This document shows, one piece after another, positions 35,396 through 43,960 of a DNA stretch of 64,000 bases (the first letter of the stretch is position 1; the number at the start of each line of letters is the position of its first letter). This stretch comes from Leifsonia poae (GTDB lineage Bacteria; Actinomycetota; Actinomycetes; Actinomycetales; Microbacteriaceae). The notes beneath the pieces are model-generated. The model saw only the letters and a list, made by a program, of their open reading frames with translations. It made no database searches and was not told the DNA's origin. The translations under genes were made by a program, and so were the position numbers. The stretch spans positions 124,001-188,000 of the forward strand of contig NZ_BSEN01000015.1 of NCBI RefSeq assembly GCF_027921845.1, given 5' to 3'.

Positions 35396-36402
35396 CGACA
35401 CTCACGCTGGCCAAGGCCATCAACGCGGGGCTGCGCACCGCCCTGGCCGGCGACGACCGCGTCGTGCTGATGGGCGAGGACATCGGCACGCTCGGCGGCG
35501 TCTACCGGGTCACCGACGGACTTCAGACCGAGTTCGGACCGCGCCGGGTGATGGACTCGCCGCTGGCGGAGTCCGGCATCCTGGGCACCGCTGTCGGGAT
35601 GGCGTACCGCGGGTACCGCCCGGTCGTGGAGATCCAGTTCGACGGCTTCATCTATCCGGCCTTCGACCAGATCGTCAGCCAGGTGGCCCGGATGCACTAC
35701 CGCACGGGCGGAGCGGTGCGGATGCCGATCACGATCCGCGTGCCGTTCGCCGGCGGAATCGGTGCGGCCGAGCACCACTCCGACTCCCCGGAGGCCTACT
35801 TCGCGCACGCGGCTGGGCTGCGGGTGGTGAGCCCGTCCGATCCCCAGGATGCCTACACGCTCATCCAGCAGGCGATCGCGTCCGACGACCCGGTGCTCTA
35901 CTTCGAGCCCAAGCGGCGGTACCACGTGAAGGGCGAGGTCGACGAGACCGCCCCGCTCGCCGATGCCCGCCCGATGGGCACGGCACGCGTGCTCGTGCCC
36001 GGCACGGACGTCACGGTGGTCACCTATGGCGGCGTCGTGCAGGTCGCCCGGGATGCGGCGATCGCCGCCGCCGACGAGGGCGTCTCGGTCGAGGTCATCG
36101 ACCTGCGCTCGCTCTCTCCGCTCGACATGGACACGATCATCGCCTCGGTGCGCAAGACCGGACGCCTGGTCGTGTCGCACGAGGCGCCGCTCTCCGGTGG
36201 GATCGGGGCCGAGGTCGCCGCGTCGATCACCGAACGCTGCTTCTACTACCTCGAGCACGCGCCGGTGCGGATCACCGGCCACGACATCCCGTACCCGGCC
36301 GCGAAGCTGGAGGGCTCCCACCTGCCCGACCTCGACCGGATGCTCGACGGCATCGACCGCGCGATGGACCGCCCCAACTCGCTCACCGGGGTGGAGGACT
36401 GA
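35392..36402 (+). CDS. 2-oxoacid dehydrogenase E1 beta
   Basis: A 336-residue partner of E1 alpha; together they form the heterotetramer that transfers the acyl group to the lipoyl domain of E2. Family features are the TPP glutamate region VVLMGEDIGTLGGVY, MDSPLAESGILGTAVGMA, EIQFDGFIYPAFDQIVSQVA and the C-terminal VIDLRSLSPLDMDTI. ATG 35392 overlaps the stop of E1 alpha, and its own stop overlaps the ATG of E2, so the three proteins are made together. Confidence 0.93.
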   Translation: MTTLTLAKAINAGLRTALAGDDRVVLMGEDIGTLGGVYRVTDGLQTEFGPRRVMDSPLAESGILGTAVGMAYRGYRPVVEIQFDGFIYPAFDQIVSQVARMHYRTGGAVRMPITIRVPFAGGIGAAEHHSDSPEAYFAHAAGLRVVSPSDPQDAYTLIQQAIASDDPVLYFEPKRRYHVKGEVDETAPLADARPMGTARVLVPGTDVTVVTYGGVVQVARDAAIAAADEGVSVEVIDLRSLSPLDMDTIIASVRKTGRLVVSHEAPLSGGIGAEVAASITERCFYYLEHAPVRITGHDIPYPAAKLEGSHLPDLDRMLDGIDRAMDRPNSLTGVED

Positions 36403-37784
36403 TGGGCGCGATCAAGGAGTTCGCTCTGCCCGATCTCGGGGAGGGGCTCACGGAGTCGGAACTCGTGTCGTGGCACGTCGCGGTCGGCGACACCGTCGAG
36501 CTGAACCAGATCATCGCCGAGGTGGAGACCGCCAAGGCACTGGTCGAGCTTCCCGCGCCATACTCGGGCATCGTGTCGCGCCTGTTCGTGGAACCCGGAG
36601 TGACGGTCTCGGTCGGCGACCCGATCGTCGCGTTCGAGATCCCGGATGCGTCGGCTCCCGCCGACGGCGCGTCTCCCTCCGCCGAGAGCGCGGCGCCCGA
36701 GCCGAATCTCGTGGGCTACGGCGCGAAGGCGGACTCGACGAGTCACCCCCGCCGCCGGGAGCGGCCGGGCCTCGCGACGTCCGCGGTGCCGGTCTCGTCG
36801 GTCTCGTCGTTCTCGTCGGGCTCGGCAGGCCCGTCGGCACCCGCGTCGACCGGCGCCACCGCGACCACCGTGCTCGAACGCCCGCGGGCGACCCCGCCGG
36901 TGCGCAAGCTCGCCAGAGAGCGCGGCATCGACCTCGCCGCCATCGCCGGCACCGGGGACCGCGGCCTCATCACGCGCCACGACGTCGAGAACTTCGCGGA
37001 GGCCTCGCCGGTCGCGCCGCCGGTCGAGCAGGCGCGGGACTCGGTCGTCGAGACACGAACGAGCGAGTCAGGCGAACGCCGGCCGCGCGAGACGCGGATC
37101 CCGATCAAGGGGGTGCGCAAGTGGACCGCTGACGCGATGGTGCGCAGCGCGTTCACCGCACCGCACGCCACGGTGTTCCTCACCGTCGACGTCACGCCCA
37201 CCATGGAACTGCTCGAGCGCCTGCGCGCGCAGCGCGAATTCGCCGAGAGCCGCCCCGGGCTGCTCGCGGTGACGGCGAAGGCCCTGTGCCTCGCGGTGCG
37301 GCGCACCCCGTCGGTCAACGCCCGCTGGGAGGACGACACCCAGGAGATCGTCGAGTTCGGCTACGTGGACCTCGGGATCGCGGCCGCGACGCCGCGCGGG
37401 CTCGTGGTGCCGACGATCCCGGATGCCGACACGCTCGATCTCGCGGGCCTGGCGACGGGCATCCGGGAGCTGGCGGAGACGGCCAGGGCGGGCCGCACGT
37501 CACCGGAGCGGCTGAGCGGCGGCACGATCTCGATCACCAACGTCGGCGTCTTCGGGGTCGATGCCGGGACGCCGATCCTGACGCCGGGGGAGTCCGCGAT
37601 CCTGGCCCTCGGGGCGGTGCGACGACAGCCGTGGGAGTACCGCGGAGAGATCGCCCTGCGTCAGGTCGTGACGCTCGCCGTGTCGTTCGACCACCGGGTC
37701 GTCGACGGCGAGCAGGGAGCACGCTTCATCGCCGATATCGGCCGGGTGCTCGCGGACCCGGCGAGCGTGCTCGCGATGGTCTGA
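36402..37784 (+). CDS. 2-oxoacid dehydrogenase E2 (dihydrolipoamide acyltransferase)
   Basis: A 460-residue core subunit. Residues 1-80 are a lipoyl domain with the lipoylated lysine K45 in EVETAKALVE. A Ser/Ala/Pro-rich linker follows (about 85-165), then a peripheral subunit-binding domain (about 165-200: PPVRKLARERGID) for E1/E3. After a second linker the catalytic domain runs from about 230 and carries the active-site SFDHRVVDG. Only one lipoyl domain is present. No dihydrolipoamide dehydrogenase (E3) gene lies in the window, so E3 must be supplied from elsewhere. The gene ends in a shared terminator with dapD. Confidence 0.93.
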   Translation: MGAIKEFALPDLGEGLTESELVSWHVAVGDTVELNQIIAEVETAKALVELPAPYSGIVSRLFVEPGVTVSVGDPIVAFEIPDASAPADGASPSAESAAPEPNLVGYGAKADSTSHPRRRERPGLATSAVPVSSVSSFSSGSAGPSAPASTGATATTVLERPRATPPVRKLARERGIDLAAIAGTGDRGLITRHDVENFAEASPVAPPVEQARDSVVETRTSESGERRPRETRIPIKGVRKWTADAMVRSAFTAPHATVFLTVDVTPTMELLERLRAQREFAESRPGLLAVTAKALCLAVRRTPSVNARWEDDTQEIVEFGYVDLGIAAATPRGLVVPTIPDADTLDLAGLATGIRELAETARAGRTSPERLSGGTISITNVGVFGVDAGTPILTPGESAILALGAVRRQPWEYRGEIALRQVVTLAVSFDHRVVDGEQGARFIADIGRVLADPASVLAMV

Positions 37785-37789
37785 CTCCG

Positions 37790-37822
37790 ACGCGGCGCTG
37801 CGTTACGCGTGCAGCGCCGCGT
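37790..37822. terminator. bidirectional terminator overlapping the dapD 3' end
   Basis: A stem CGCGGCGCTGC / GCAGCGCCGCG (37791-37801 with 37811-37821, extended by one A-T pair) and a 9-base loop. The right arm lies inside the last codons of dapD, the left arm just after the E2 stop. Confidence 0.65.
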
Positions 37823-38783
37823 TGAGCTCGATGCCGCCGCCCGAGCGCTGCAGCACCTCGACGGCGCCGCTCACGGAGTTGCGACGGAAGAGCAGCCCGG
37901 GGGCGCCGGAGAGCTCGACGGCCTTGACGGTCTGCGGGCGTCCGTCGGCCGTGGGCGCTCCGCCCACCACGACGACCTTGGTGCCGGCCGTGACGTAGAG
38001 GCCCGCCTCGACGACGCTGTCGTCTCCGATCGAGATGCCGATGCCCGAGTTGGCGCCGAGCAGCGCCCGCTCGCCGATCGCGACGCGCTGCGTGCCGCCG
38101 CCCGAGAGCGTGCCCATGATGGAGGCGCCGCCGCCGATGTCGGAGCCGTCGCCGACGACGACACCCTGCGAAATCCGTCCCTCGACCATCGAGGTGCCGA
38201 GCGTTCCGGCATTGAAGTTGACGAAGCCCTCGTGCATGACCGTGGTGCCCGGCGCCAGGTGCGCGCCGAGGCGCACCCGCGACGCGTCGGCGATGCGCAC
38301 GCGAGCGGGGGTGACGTAGTCGAGCAGGCGGGGGAACTTGTCGATGCCGGTCACGTGGATGCCGGCCCGCTGCAGCCGCGGACGCAGACGATCGAGGTCG
38401 GCCGGGTTGACCGGCCCGGCGTTGGTCCAGGCCACGATCGGCAGGTGGCCGAAGATCCCGTCGAGGTTCACGGTGTTCGGGCGCGCGAGCAGGTGCGAGA
38501 GCACGTGCAGGCGCAGGTAGGCGTCGGGGGTCGACGCGGGTGCCGCATCCAGGTCGATCTCGACCGTGACGATGTCGACGCGCACATTGCGGCGGGGGTC
38601 GTCGCCGGCGAGCTCCTCGAGCTCGGCCGGAGCGATCCAGCGGTCGCGCCCGGCGGGAAGGCCGCCGAGCTTCGGCTCGGGGAACCAGGTGTCGAGAACA
38701 GTGCCGTCGCCGGCGATCGTTGCGAGGCCGTATCCCCAGGCGTGGCGGGGCGCGGAGGATTCGGAGGAAACGTCGGTGGGCAT
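37803..38783 (-). CDS. dapD: 2,3,4,5-tetrahydropyridine-2,6-dicarboxylate N-succinyltransferase
   Basis: A 326-residue cytoplasmic enzyme of lysine and meso-diaminopimelate synthesis. It succinylates tetrahydrodipicolinate with succinyl-CoA. The central part (about residues 165-285) is a left-handed beta-helix with hexapeptide repeats (for example [20 protein letters not shown]), and the N-terminal domain is the larger actinobacterial type rather than the E. coli form. ATG 38783 is leaderless by pattern: TAATCT (38795-38790) lies six bases upstream and no ribosome site fits. It is divergent from dapE by only 17 bases, so two steps of the same branch are expressed from one shared promoter region. 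Confidence 0.95.
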   Translation of the reverse strand: MPTDVSSESSAPRHAWGYGLATIAGDGTVLDTWFPEPKLGGLPAGRDRWIAPAELEELAGDDPRRNVRVDIVTVEIDLDAAPASTPDAYLRLHVLSHLLARPNTVNLDGIFGHLPIVAWTNAGPVNPADLDRLRPRLQRAGIHVTGIDKFPRLLDYVTPARVRIADASRVRLGAHLAPGTTVMHEGFVNFNAGTLGTSMVEGRISQGVVVGDGSDIGGGASIMGTLSGGGTQRVAIGERALLGANSGIGISIGDDSVVEAGLYVTAGTKVVVVGGAPTADGRPQTVKAVELSGAPGLLFRRNSVSGAVEVLQRSGGGIELNAALHA

Positions 38784-38800
38784 GCCTCTAGATTAGTAGG
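38784..38800. promoter_or_regulatory. 17-base bidirectional leaderless promoter of dapD and dapE
   Basis: TAGATT (38789-38794, plus strand) and TAATCT (38795-38790, minus strand) overlap on the same seven base pairs. Each lies exactly six bases from the start codon it faces (GTG 38801, ATG 38783), so both transcripts should begin at the start codon. Confidence 0.65.
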
Positions 38801-39883
38801 GTGCCTCTCGACCTCAGCGCTTCGTCCATCGACCTCACCCGCCAGATCTGCGACATCGAGTCGGTGTCGGGAAACGAGAAGAGGCTGGCCGACGAGATCG
38901 AGGAGGCGCTCGGCGCTTTCGGCCATCTCGAGATCATCCGCGACGGCGACACCATCGTCGCGCGCACGAACCTCGGGCGCGAACGCCGGGCCGTCATCGC
39001 CGGCCACATCGACACTGTGCCCCTCAACAACAACCTTCCGACGCGCTTCGAGAAGATCGACGGCATCGAGTACCTCTGGGGCCGCGGCACCGTCGACATG
39101 AAGTCGGGTACGGCCGTGCAGCTCAAGCTGGCCGCCGAGCTCACCGACCCCGCGATCGATGTGACGTGGATGTGGTACGACCACGAAGAGGTCTCCGCCG
39201 AGCTCAACGGCCTCGGCCGGCTCGCGCGCAACCGGCCCGACCTGTTCACCGGCGACTTCGCCATCCTCGGTGAGCCCAGCAACGGCGTGGTCGAGGGCGG
39301 CTGCAACGGCAACCTCCGCGTCGAGGTGCGTGCCTTCGGACTCCGCGCGCATTCCGCCCGCGGCTGGATCGGCGAGAACGCCATCCACAAGGTTGCGCCC
39401 ATCCTCGACACCCTCGCTGCGTACGAGCCGCGCGAGGTCGAGGTCGACGGCCTGGTGTATCGCGAGGGACTCAACGCCGTCGGCATCACCGGCGGCGTCG
39501 CCGGCAACATCATCCCCGACGAGTGCATGGTGCACATCAACTACCGGTTCGCTCCGAGCCGCAGCTCGCACGAGGCGATCGAGCACATGCACGAGCTCTT
39601 CGGCGACTACGAGATCACCGTGGTCGACCGCGCCGACGGCGCACGGCCCGGTCTGGATGCCCCGCTCGCCCAGGAGTTCCTGGCGGCGGTCGGCGGCGTG
39701 GCCAAGCCCAAGTACGGCTGGACCGATGTCGCCCGGTTCAGCGCGCTCGGCATCCCGGCGGTGAACTACGGCCCGGGCGACCCGCTCAAGGCGCACGCCG
39801 ACGACGAGCGCGTCGCCGTGCAGCAGATCACCGCCGTCGAAACGGGTCTCCGTGCCTGGCTCACCGGTGCCGGCCGCGCCTGA
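38801..39883 (+). CDS. dapE: succinyl-diaminopimelate desuccinylase
   Basis: A 360-residue M20-family metallohydrolase that removes succinate from N-succinyl-LL-diaminopimelate. Zinc ligands sit in AGHIDTVP, GRGTVDMKSG and YDHEEV; the dimerisation domain spans about residues 180-290. The start is GTG 38801, placed by the -10 hexamer TAGATT six bases before it. It forms a divergent pair with dapD. The 3' end overlaps the mannosyltransferase gene by 32 bases. Confidence 0.95.
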   Translation: MPLDLSASSIDLTRQICDIESVSGNEKRLADEIEEALGAFGHLEIIRDGDTIVARTNLGRERRAVIAGHIDTVPLNNNLPTRFEKIDGIEYLWGRGTVDMKSGTAVQLKLAAELTDPAIDVTWMWYDHEEVSAELNGLGRLARNRPDLFTGDFAILGEPSNGVVEGGCNGNLRVEVRAFGLRAHSARGWIGENAIHKVAPILDTLAAYEPREVEVDGLVYREGLNAVGITGGVAGNIIPDECMVHINYRFAPSRSSHEAIEHMHELFGDYEITVVDRADGARPGLDAPLAQEFLAAVGGVAKPKYGWTDVARFSALGIPAVNYGPGDPLKAHADDERVAVQQITAVETGLRAWLTGAGRA

Positions 39884-41123
39884 GGAGGCCGCGCCCCAGC
39901 ACCGGCTGCTCGAGCGTCCGGCGCAGCGGGAGGCCGCGCCGTGGTGGACGCGCTGGTGGGTGCGTGTGCTCGCGGTCTACCTGGCGGCCCGCGCGGTCAC
40001 GACCGCGTTCCTGCTGATCCTGGCGAACGCGCAGGGCATGAACCAGTGGACGGCCGCGCATCCCGGCTACTTCGACTTCGCCGCGATCTGGGACGGCCGC
40101 TGGTACAACATCGTGTCGATCAGCGGATATCCCGCTGCGCTGCCGACGGTGGACGGCGTGCACGTCACAGAGAACGCCTGGGCCTTCATGCCGGTGTACC
40201 CGGGCGTCGTGAACGTGGTCGAGTTCCTGACCAGGATGCCGTGGCCGGTCGCCGCCGTCACGGTCTCGTTCCTCTGCGGCGCGGGCGCGGCGCTCGTCTT
40301 CCACCGCCTGCTGCGCACGCTCGGCTTCTCGCCGTCGACCGCTCTGTTCGCCGTCGTGCTGTTCTGCGTCTCGCCCGTCTCTCCGCTGTTCCAGCTGGCC
40401 TACGCGGAGTCGCTGTACATCCTGTTGCTGGTGGTGGCGCTCGACCTGCTCGTCGAGCGCCGGTACGTGGCACTGTTCCCCGTGGTGCTGGTGATGGCCT
40501 TCACCCGCCCGAGTGGACTTGCCTTCGCGCTCGCCCTCGCGATGCACGTGGTCTACCGCTGGGTCAAGCGCGACAGCGATCCGTTCCCGCCGCGAGAGCG
40601 GGTGCTCGGGGTCTCGCTCACGGTGTTCAGCGGGCTGGCCGGCCTCGCTTGGCCCGCCATCGCCGGCATCGCGACGGGATCCTGGACCGCGTACACCGAC
40701 ACCGAGCTCGCCTGGCGTGCGCCGTACATCGGCTACACGCATCTGGTGCCGTTCTCGTCGTGGTTCCAAGGAGCGGACTGGTGGTTCGGCTACATGCTCG
40801 GGCTGCCCGGCTGGCTCGGCGTCGTGACCCTGCTGATCGTGCTGGTGCTGTTCGGAATCGCGCTCTTCACGCCGCCGGTGAGACGACTCGGACCCGATCT
40901 GCGGTTCTGGATCATCGCTTACTCCGTGTACCTGCTGGCAGTGTTCTTCCCGCAATCCAGCACCTTCCGGCTCCTGATGCCGCTGTTCCCGCTGCTCGGC
41001 GCCCTGGCGATTCCGAAGAGCAGGGTCTACCGCACGGCTCTCGTCGTGCTCTTCCTCGCGCTCCAGGTGGGGTGGCTGCTGGTCTGCTGGGGGGTCGACG
41101 GAGCGGACTGGTCGCCGCCGTGA
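39852..41123 (+). CDS. PIG-V-like mannosyltransferase, integral membrane
   Basis: A 423-residue polytopic protein with about ten hydrophobic segments after a basic 30-residue head. An early extracytoplasmic WDGRWYNIVSISGYP, followed by ENAWAFMPVYPG, recalls GT-C transferases of the PIG-V/GPI-mannosyltransferase II type, which use polyprenyl-phosphate mannose; bacterial homologues probably decorate envelope glycans or proteins. The first acidic-aromatic loop would contain the catalytic aspartate. The GTG start lies inside the end of dapE (32-base overlap), so it may be co-transcribed with dapE, though no functional link is known. Confidence 0.8.
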   Translation: MPGSPVPAAPEEAAPQHRLLERPAQREAAPWWTRWWVRVLAVYLAARAVTTAFLLILANAQGMNQWTAAHPGYFDFAAIWDGRWYNIVSISGYPAALPTVDGVHVTENAWAFMPVYPGVVNVVEFLTRMPWPVAAVTVSFLCGAGAALVFHRLLRTLGFSPSTALFAVVLFCVSPVSPLFQLAYAESLYILLLVVALDLLVERRYVALFPVVLVMAFTRPSGLAFALALAMHVVYRWVKRDSDPFPPRERVLGVSLTVFSGLAGLAWPAIAGIATGSWTAYTDTELAWRAPYIGYTHLVPFSSWFQGADWWFGYMLGLPGWLGVVTLLIVLVLFGIALFTPPVRRLGPDLRFWIIAYSVYLLAVFFPQSSTFRLLMPLFPLLGALAIPKSRVYRTALVVLFLALQVGWLLVCWGVDGADWSPP

Positions 41124-41216
41124 TCGGCGCGACGCGCCGACGCGGGTAGACACACGATTTCCTCAGGCAACCGCCGATGACAGATAATGAGAAGACATCC
41201 ACGAAAGGGGAGCTGC

Positions 41217-41390
41217 ATGGCGGCCATGAAGCCGAGGACCGGGGACGGGCCAATGGAGGCTGTGAAGGAGGGTCGGCTCATCATCGTGCGAGTGCCGCTC
41301 GAAGGTGGCGGGCGACTCGTCGTCTCTGTCAACGACGCGGAGGCGAAAGAGCTTCACGACGCACTGGCGAGCGTCGTCGCCCCATCCTGA
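41217..41390 (+). CDS. DUF3117 small conserved actinobacterial protein
   Basis: A 57-residue protein whose core AAMKPRTGDGPMEAVKEGR and RVPLEGGGRLVVSV is highly conserved across actinobacteria (DUF3117; Rv1211-like from memory). Function is unknown. It is small, basic in the first half and without membrane segments. AAAGGGGAG lies just upstream of ATG 41217, and GATAAT (41183-41188) is a strong -10, so unlike many neighbours it has a leader and ribosome site. A palindromic terminator follows within ten bases, indicating an abundant monocistronic message. Confidence 0.92.
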   Translation: MAAMKPRTGDGPMEAVKEGRLIIVRVPLEGGGRLVVSVNDAEAKELHDALASVVAPS

Positions 41391-41398
41391 TCACGACG

Positions 41399-41428
41399 AA
41401 GAACGGGCCCCCGCGGGGGCCCGTTCTT
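41399..41428. terminator. terminator after the DUF3117 gene
   Basis: A perfect palindrome with 15-base halves (41399-41413 and 41414-41428), beginning AAGAACGGG and ending CCCGTTCTT, followed by TCGT. It also suits the convergent methyltransferase gene. Confidence 0.85.
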
Positions 41429-41462
41429 TCGTCTGTCGTGCGATGCCTGCGCGGCGCAGCCG

Positions 41463-42095
41463 CTACGGAACCAGCTTGGTGATCTGGAGCAGGCCGTCGC
41501 CGGCGAGCGAGAGCGCGCTGACGACAGCACCGGATGCCGCCGTCTCGGTGACGAGCGTGCGGAAGCCCGTGGCCACGTCGTCGCGCTGAGCCGGGTCGGA
41601 GACGCGACCCTTCCAGAGGGCGTGCGCGACCAGCACGGTGCCGCCCGGGCGGGCGAGACGCAGGCCGTGCTCCACGTACTCGATCACCGACTGCGGGTCG
41701 GCGTCGATGAAGACGATGTCGTACGAGTTCTCGTTCATGCGGGGGAGCACGTCGAGTGCGCGCCCGGTGATGAGCCGCACGCGGTTCGAGGCGATCCCGG
41801 CGTCGGTGAAGAAGCCGCGGGCGTGCTGCTGGTGGTCGAGCTCCGAGTCGATCGAGGTCAGGGACGCCCGCGTCCCCCCGGTCAGCAGCCAGAGTCCGGA
41901 GACACCGACGCCCGTGCCGATCTCCACGATGTTCTCGGCAGCGGTCGCCGCGACGACGACGGCCGCCTGCGCACCCACGCTCGGTGCGATCGGGTCGATC
42001 CCGAGTTCGAGCGACTGCTGACGTGCCCGCGCGACGACCTCGCTCTCGACGATGACCTCGTCGGCGAACTTCCAATTCGATTCTTTGTCTGACAC
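41463..42095 (-). CDS. class I SAM-dependent O-methyltransferase
   Basis: A 210-residue cation-dependent O-methyltransferase relative (caffeoyl-CoA OMT-like, COG4122). SAM binding is marked by IVEIGTGVGVSGLWLL and by TSIDSELDHQ, and the acidic motif VFIDADPQSV is the expected metal site. I chose GTG 42095, with GGGAG five bases upstream and TATCCT as a likely -10 further up; ATG 42137 has no supporting signals. It faces tatB, as the homologous mycobacterial gene (Rv1220c, recalled) lies near tatB. The substrate is unknown. Confidence 0.88.
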   Translation of the reverse strand: MSDKESNWKFADEVIVESEVVARARQQSLELGIDPIAPSVGAQAAVVVAATAAENIVEIGTGVGVSGLWLLTGGTRASLTSIDSELDHQQHARGFFTDAGIASNRVRLITGRALDVLPRMNENSYDIVFIDADPQSVIEYVEHGLRLARPGGTVLVAHALWKGRVSDPAQRDDVATGFRTLVTETAASGAVVSALSLAGDGLLQITKLVP

Positions 42096-42176
42096 AGCGC
42101 TCCCGGTGATCTCGGGCACCAGGATACGGCCCGCCATCGCAGCTTTCGTGCAGGCGTTCCGCGTTACGCTTATCCG

Positions 42177-42551
42177 GTGTTCGGATTGACCTTCGAGAAG
42201 CTGCTGATCATCGGTGTGATCGCGGCGTTCCTGCTCGGCCCGGAGCGGCTGCCGCTCTACGCGGCCAAGCTCGGTCAGTTCACCCGGTCCCTCCGCGATT
42301 TCGCCAACGGGGCCAAAGACCGGATGCGCGACGAGATGGGCCCGGAGTTCGACGAGGTCGACTGGAAGAAGCTCGATCCGCGCCAGTACGACCCGCGCCG
42401 CATCATCCGCGAGGCCCTGCTCGACGACGACACGGCGACCGCGACGGCCACGGCGACGGCGATCAAACCGGTCACCGAGTCCGCCTACGCCCAGCGCCAG
42501 CGCAAACTGCAGGCCGGCGCGCTGCCTCCGTTCGACAGCGAGTCCACCTGA
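42177..42551 (+). CDS. tatB: Sec-independent protein translocase TatB
   Basis: A 124-residue membrane-anchored component of the twin-arginine export system. A single N-terminal hydrophobic helix (about residues 5-22) is followed by the hinge GPERLP and an amphipathic helix (about 27-60), then a charged tail that includes a TATATATAT run encoded by repeated ACG-GCG-type codons. The long charged tail and the E/R/L pattern favour TatB over TatA. GTG 42177 lies six bases after TACGCT (42165-42170), a leaderless pattern. The usual mycobacterial neighbours sigE, rseA and htrA are absent. Confidence 0.9.
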   Translation: MFGLTFEKLLIIGVIAAFLLGPERLPLYAAKLGQFTRSLRDFANGAKDRMRDEMGPEFDEVDWKKLDPRQYDPRRIIREALLDDDTATATATATAIKPVTESAYAQRQRKLQAGALPPFDSEST

Positions 42552-42577
42552 CCCGTTTTATCCAATAGCATGCGGGA

Positions 42578-43960
42578 ATGATCGCAACGGAGCAGCTGCT
42601 CTCCCGCAGGACGATCGCCCGTTATGCCATCGGATCCCTCGGGACCGGCGGCTTCGCAACGTTGCCGGGCCTCGTGCTGGTCTACTACCTCACAGACACG
42701 CTCGGTGTAGCCGCCATCGTCGCCGGCGTCGTCGTCACCGTGGCCAAGATCTGGGACGTTGTGATCGACCCCGTGATCGGCGCGCGCTCCGACCGGATGC
42801 TGGCGCGCACGGGCACCCGCCGGGGCATGATGATGCTCGGCGCGATCGCTCTGCCGGTGTTCTTCATCGTCACGTTCGCCGTCCCGCCGGGAACCATCCA
42901 GCCGATCGCCGCGATCTGGGTGCTCATCGCCTTCCTTCTCACCGCCACCGCCTTCAGCCTCTTCCAGGTGCCGTACATCGCGCTGCCGGCCGAACTCGCC
43001 TCTGGCTACGACCAGCGCACGCGGCTGCTGACCTGGCGGGTGGTCGTGCTGACCTTCGCCATCCTGCTCTTCGGGGCGGGCGGTCCGGCGCTGCGCGCGC
43101 TCGGCGGCGACGACAAGTTCGCCGGCTACCTCCTGATGGCCGTCGTGGCGGGGGTGGTGATCGGGGTCGGGATGCTCATCTCGAGCTTCGTCGCTCCGCG
43201 CATCCCGGTGATCGACGCTCCGGCGCCGCCGCGGGAGAGCGTCACGACGACGCTGCGCACGAACTACGCCGCCGGCATCCGGGCCTTGCGTGACAGCCAG
43301 CCCTTCCGGGCGCTGCTGCTGACCTTCCTGCTCCAGGGCCTCGCGACCGGCGTGATGCTCGCCGGCGCCAACTACGTCGCGACGTGGGTGCTCCACTCGG
43401 AGGACGCCGTCACGTTCCTCTTCGTCGCGCTGATCGGGCCGGCGCTCGTCGTCACGCCGCTGTGGCAGGTCGTGTCGCGCCGCATCGGCAAGGAGCGCGG
43501 GTTCGCCGCGGCGAGCATCCTGTTCGGGCTCGCGGCGCTGTCGATGGTGGCGCTGCTCTGGGCGCCGGGCGCCTGGGTGTATCTGCCGGTCGCGCTGGTG
43601 GGCGCCGGATACGCCGGGATGCAGTCGCTGCCGATGGCGATGCTGCCCGACGTGATCTCGCACGACGCCGCGCGGAACGGCTCCGGCCGCGCCGGAACGT
43701 TCGGCGGCATGTGGACGGCGGGGGAGACGACGGGGATGGCCCTCGGCGCGACGGTGCTCACCGTCGTGCTCGCCGTCACCGGCTACGTCGCCCGCACGGC
43801 AACACCGGCCGTCGTGGCGGCCGGCGAGACCCAGCCCGCCAGTGCCGTCGCCGGTATCGTGCTCAGCTTCAGCGTCGTGCCTGCTGCGATCGTCGCCGCG
43901 AGCCTCATCCCGTTGTTCCGGTACCGCCTGCGCAAGGAGGACATCGATGGTCGGCTTTGA
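42578..43960 (+). CDS. MFS transporter of the GPH (MelB-like) family
   Basis: A 460-residue permease with twelve hydrophobic segments, resembling glycoside-pentoside-hexuronide:cation symporters. Landmarks are YYLTDTLGVAAIVAG near residue 36, the helix 2-3 motif WDVVIDPVIGARSDRM with its paired aspartates, and LPDVISHDAARNGSGRAGTF in the second half. ATG 42578 lies six bases after TAGCAT (42566-42571). Its last 14 bases overlap the start of a PLP decarboxylase gene, so the two probably share a substrate or product. That would be an unusual pairing for a sugar permease. Confidence 0.88.
   Translation: MIATEQLLSRRTIARYAIGSLGTGGFATLPGLVLVYYLTDTLGVAAIVAGVVVTVAKIWDVVIDPVIGARSDRMLARTGTRRGMMMLGAIALPVFFIVTFAVPPGTIQPIAAIWVLIAFLLTATAFSLFQVPYIALPAELASGYDQRTRLLTWRVVVLTFAILLFGAGGPALRALGGDDKFAGYLLMAVVAGVVIGVGMLISSFVAPRIPVIDAPAPPRESVTTTLRTNYAAGIRALRDSQPFRALLLTFLLQGLATGVMLAGANYVATWVLHSEDAVTFLFVALIGPALVVTPLWQVVSRRIGKERGFAAASILFGLAALSMVALLWAPGAWVYLPVALVGAGYAGMQSLPMAMLPDVISHDAARNGSGRAGTFGGMWTAGETTGMALGATVLTVVLAVTGYVARTATPAVVAAGETQPASAVAGIVLSFSVVPAAIVAASLIPLFRYRLRKEDIDGRL

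Noticed and set aside
34046-35401. Upstream extension of the Lrp-type regulator frame
   Set aside because: It lies antisense to the E1 alpha gene, and the regulator is complete from 34045.
42433-42462. Threonine/alanine codon run in tatB as a frameshift hotspot or sequencing error
   Set aside because: The frame stays open and continues into a normal TatB tail; it is a simple coding repeat.
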